A stretch of DNA of 64,000 nt from Buttiauxella warmboldiae (lineage in GTDB: Bacteria > Pseudomonadota > Gammaproteobacteria > Enterobacterales > Enterobacteriaceae), in the NCBI RefSeq assembly GCF_003818135.1, contig NZ_RPOH01000047.1:1-64000 (forward strand). Direction: 5' to 3'. Each line of letters opens with the position of its first letter. Positions within the stretch are counted from its first letter, which is position 1. Below the pieces are notes generated by a model that was given only the letters and a program-made list of their open reading frames with translations, was not told the DNA's origin and ran no database searches. The translations under genes were made by a program, and so were the position numbers. Of this stretch, positions 62,476 through 64,000 are shown piece by piece.

Positions 62476-63624
62476 TTATTTAGCAGACTGACGATATTGC
62501 TCGATTAACTCGATAAAATGGTCAAACAGCGGCGCCGCATCGTGCGGGCCCGGGCTGGCTTCCGGGTGTCCCTGGAAGCTGAAAGCCGCTTTATCGGTAC
62601 GATGGATGCCTTGCAGCGTGCCATCGAACAGTGACTTGTGCGTCACGCGCAGGTTTGCCGGAAGTGTCTCTTCATCAACAGCAAACCCGTGGTTCTGCGC
62701 GGTAATCATCACGCAATCGCGGTCCAAATCTTTAACCGGGTGGTTGCCGCCGTGGTGGCCGAACTTCATCTTCACGGTTTTCGCGCCACTCGCCAGAGCC
62801 AGCAGCTGGTGGCCCAGGCAGATACCGAATACCGGCACGTCGGTTTCGAGGAAGGATTTGATGGCGCTGATGGCGTAGTCACACGGCGCCGGGTCACCGG
62901 GGCCGTTCGAGAGGAAGATGCCGTCCGGATTCATCTTCAGCACTTCTTCTGCTGGCGTTTGTGCCGGAACTACCGTCAGGCGGCAGCCGCGGTCAACCAG
63001 CATACGCAGAATATTACGCTTCACGCCGTAATCGTAGGCCACGACATGGAACGGTAAATCTTCTTCTTTGGCCGCTTCTGGCAGTTCGCCTTCAAGCGTC
63101 CAGCTCCCCTGCTGCCAGCTATACGCTTCCCGGGTGGTCACCTCTTTCGCGAGGTCCATACCGTTAAGCCCCGGGAATGCCTTCGCTTTTCCCAGCGCCA
63201 GGGTAACGTCGAGGTTGTCACCGGCAATAATGCAGCCGTTCTGTGCCCCTTTTTCGCGCAGAATACGGGTCAGCTTACGGGTATCGATATCGGCAATCGC
63301 CACAATGTTATGGCGTTTAAGGTAGGAAGAGAGGTCTTCGGTATTGCGGTAATTGCTGGCAATCAGCGGCAGGTCACGAATGACGAGGCCTTGCGCATGT
63401 ACCTGGGAGGATTCTTCGTCAGCAGCATTGGTGCCGACATTGCCGATATGGGGATAAGTAAGAGTGACGATCTGGCGGGAGTAGGAAGGATCAGTGAGGA
63501 TTTCTTGATAACCGGTCAAAGAGGTGTTGAAAACGACTTCCCCAATGGCCGAACCCGATGCCCCAATGGCCCGACCGTGGAATTGGGTTCCGTCTTCCAG
63601 AACCAATATTGCTGACTTAATCAA
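62476..63624 (-). CDS. carA: Carbamoyl-phosphate synthase small subunit
   Basis: Glutaminase subunit feeding ammonia to CarB. The product is 382 residues, as in E. coli. It has the class I amidotransferase cysteine in [12 protein letters not shown] near 269 and the His/Glu pair in [11 protein letters not shown] near 353. The start is TTG, giving [10 protein letters not shown], with GGAGGG four bases upstream; the E. coli gene also starts with a rare codon. The frame extends 27 bases further upstream without homology. Confidence 0.95.
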   Translation of the reverse strand: MIKSAILVLEDGTQFHGRAIGASGSAIGEVVFNTSLTGYQEILTDPSYSRQIVTLTYPHIGNVGTNAADEESSQVHAQGLVIRDLPLIASNYRNTEDLSSYLKRHNIVAIADIDTRKLTRILREKGAQNGCIIAGDNLDVTLALGKAKAFPGLNGMDLAKEVTTREAYSWQQGSWTLEGELPEAAKEEDLPFHVVAYDYGVKRNILRMLVDRGCRLTVVPAQTPAEEVLKMNPDGIFLSNGPGDPAPCDYAISAIKSFLETDVPVFGICLGHQLLALASGAKTVKMKFGHHGGNHPVKDLDRDCVMITAQNHGFAVDEETLPANLRVTHKSLFDGTLQGIHRTDKAAFSFQGHPEASPGPHDAAPLFDHFIELIEQYRQSAK

Positions 63625-64000
63625 AACGCCCTCCAGGGAATAAACAGTCAATTTATTTGCATATTAATTCAAAACCATTTCCTGAATCAATGCAAAACAG
63701 CCTGTCATTTGGATTTTTGACAAACGGCGGCATTCTAGTGAGAGGCCGGGCAAAAGTCTACCATAAGCGCAACTTTTTATGGGTTTTTTAGCTAGCTGAT
63801 GCAAAAAACTATAATTGAGCGCTGAAATCAACAGCTAACCTAAGATGCGTAATCGGTTGCGGGGCGTAATGAATGGTAACGCAAGGGTCGGAGGTATAAA
63901 AAGTGGACCAGATGGTCAAATTTAGCCTGAATAGCAGTACAGGCATGGAGATAAGTGAAATTTATAAGCAATTAAACGTCAAAAACAACACAAGACGATG
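63625..64000. promoter_or_regulatory. carAB control region (partial)
   Basis: 376 bp upstream of carA with no coding frame. It has two ARG boxes next to the gene. A TAGAAT hexamer on the minus strand near 63734 could be the upstream pyrimidine-controlled promoter. In E. coli dapB lies further upstream; it is not seen before the window edge. Confidence 0.6.
63635..63673. promoter_or_regulatory. Pair of ARG boxes (ArgR operator)
   Basis: On the minus strand, TTTGAATTAATATGCAAA (63656-63673) and ATTGACTGTTTATTCCCT (63635-63652). They align with the two E. coli carAB ARG boxes; the gene-proximal one is degenerate. Confidence 0.75.

Noticed and set aside
63625-63651. Upstream ATG start for carA
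   Set aside because: It would add nine residues not found in the E. coli protein and lies upstream of the strong GGAGGG site that serves the TTG.
1-64000. CRISPR array, prophage, insertion sequence, tRNA or rRNA
   Set aside because: No regular spaced repeats, integrase or transposase genes, or structural RNA sequences seen; gene order is core throughout.

Overview
This is ordinary, gene-dense chromosome of an Enterobacteriaceae bacterium. Nearly every protein aligns over its full length with its Escherichia coli K-12 counterpart as I remember it, with many substitutions and a few small length differences (for example a 412-residue SerA). ERIC elements, REP-like hairpins and a SgrS/SgrT locus support an enteric relative of Escherichia, Klebsiella, Enterobacter or Kluyvera. 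The genus cannot be fixed from this window. I see no prophage, insertion sequence, CRISPR array, rRNA or tRNA.

The window is two E. coli-like blocks joined at about 28.4 kb. Block 1 (1-28368) follows the K-12 66-minute region in K-12 order and orientation: serA, rpiA, argP, yggE, argO, mscS, fbaA-pgk-epd, tktA, loiP, speB, speA-yqgB, metK, galP, sprT, endA, rsmE, gshB, yqgE-ruvX, yggR, yggS-yggT-yggU-rdgB-hemW. Block 2 (28410-63624) follows the K-12 0.6-1.7-minute region in reverse: setA, sgrS/sgrT, sgrR, thiBPQ, yabI, araC, araBAD, polB, rapA-rluA, djlA, lptD, surA-pdxA-rsmA-apaG-apaH, folA, a LysE-type exporter, kefC-kefF, carB-carA. The junction lies between convergent hemW and setA, at a perfect 10-bp inverted repeat. 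The two K-12 loci joined here are roughly equidistant from oriC, so the simplest explanation is an origin-spanning inversion. K-12 genes missing from the expected places include the scp operon between argP and yggE, the cluster between epd and tktA, and cai/fix between carB and kefF.

Functionally the window covers lower glycolysis and the pentose phosphate pathway (fbaA, pgk, epd, tktA, rpiA), serine, SAM, polyamine, glutathione, thiamine and carbamoyl-phosphate metabolism, galactose and arabinose use, outer-membrane assembly (lptD, surA), ribosome and rRNA modification, potassium efflux and the sugar-phosphate stress circuit.

Regulation can often be read directly from sequence: a CRP-like site before serA, a Cra palindrome before epd, MetJ-like octamers before metK, a GalR operator before galP, a TPP riboswitch before thiB, the araO2/O1/CRP/I1/I2 array, a LexA box before polB, a CRP-like site before kefF and ARG boxes before carA. 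No new defence or mobile system was found. The best leads are the rearrangement junction, the ERIC element fused to the sgrS terminator, the altered SgrS seed, and a polB promoter whose -10 lies in the loop of the araBAD terminator.
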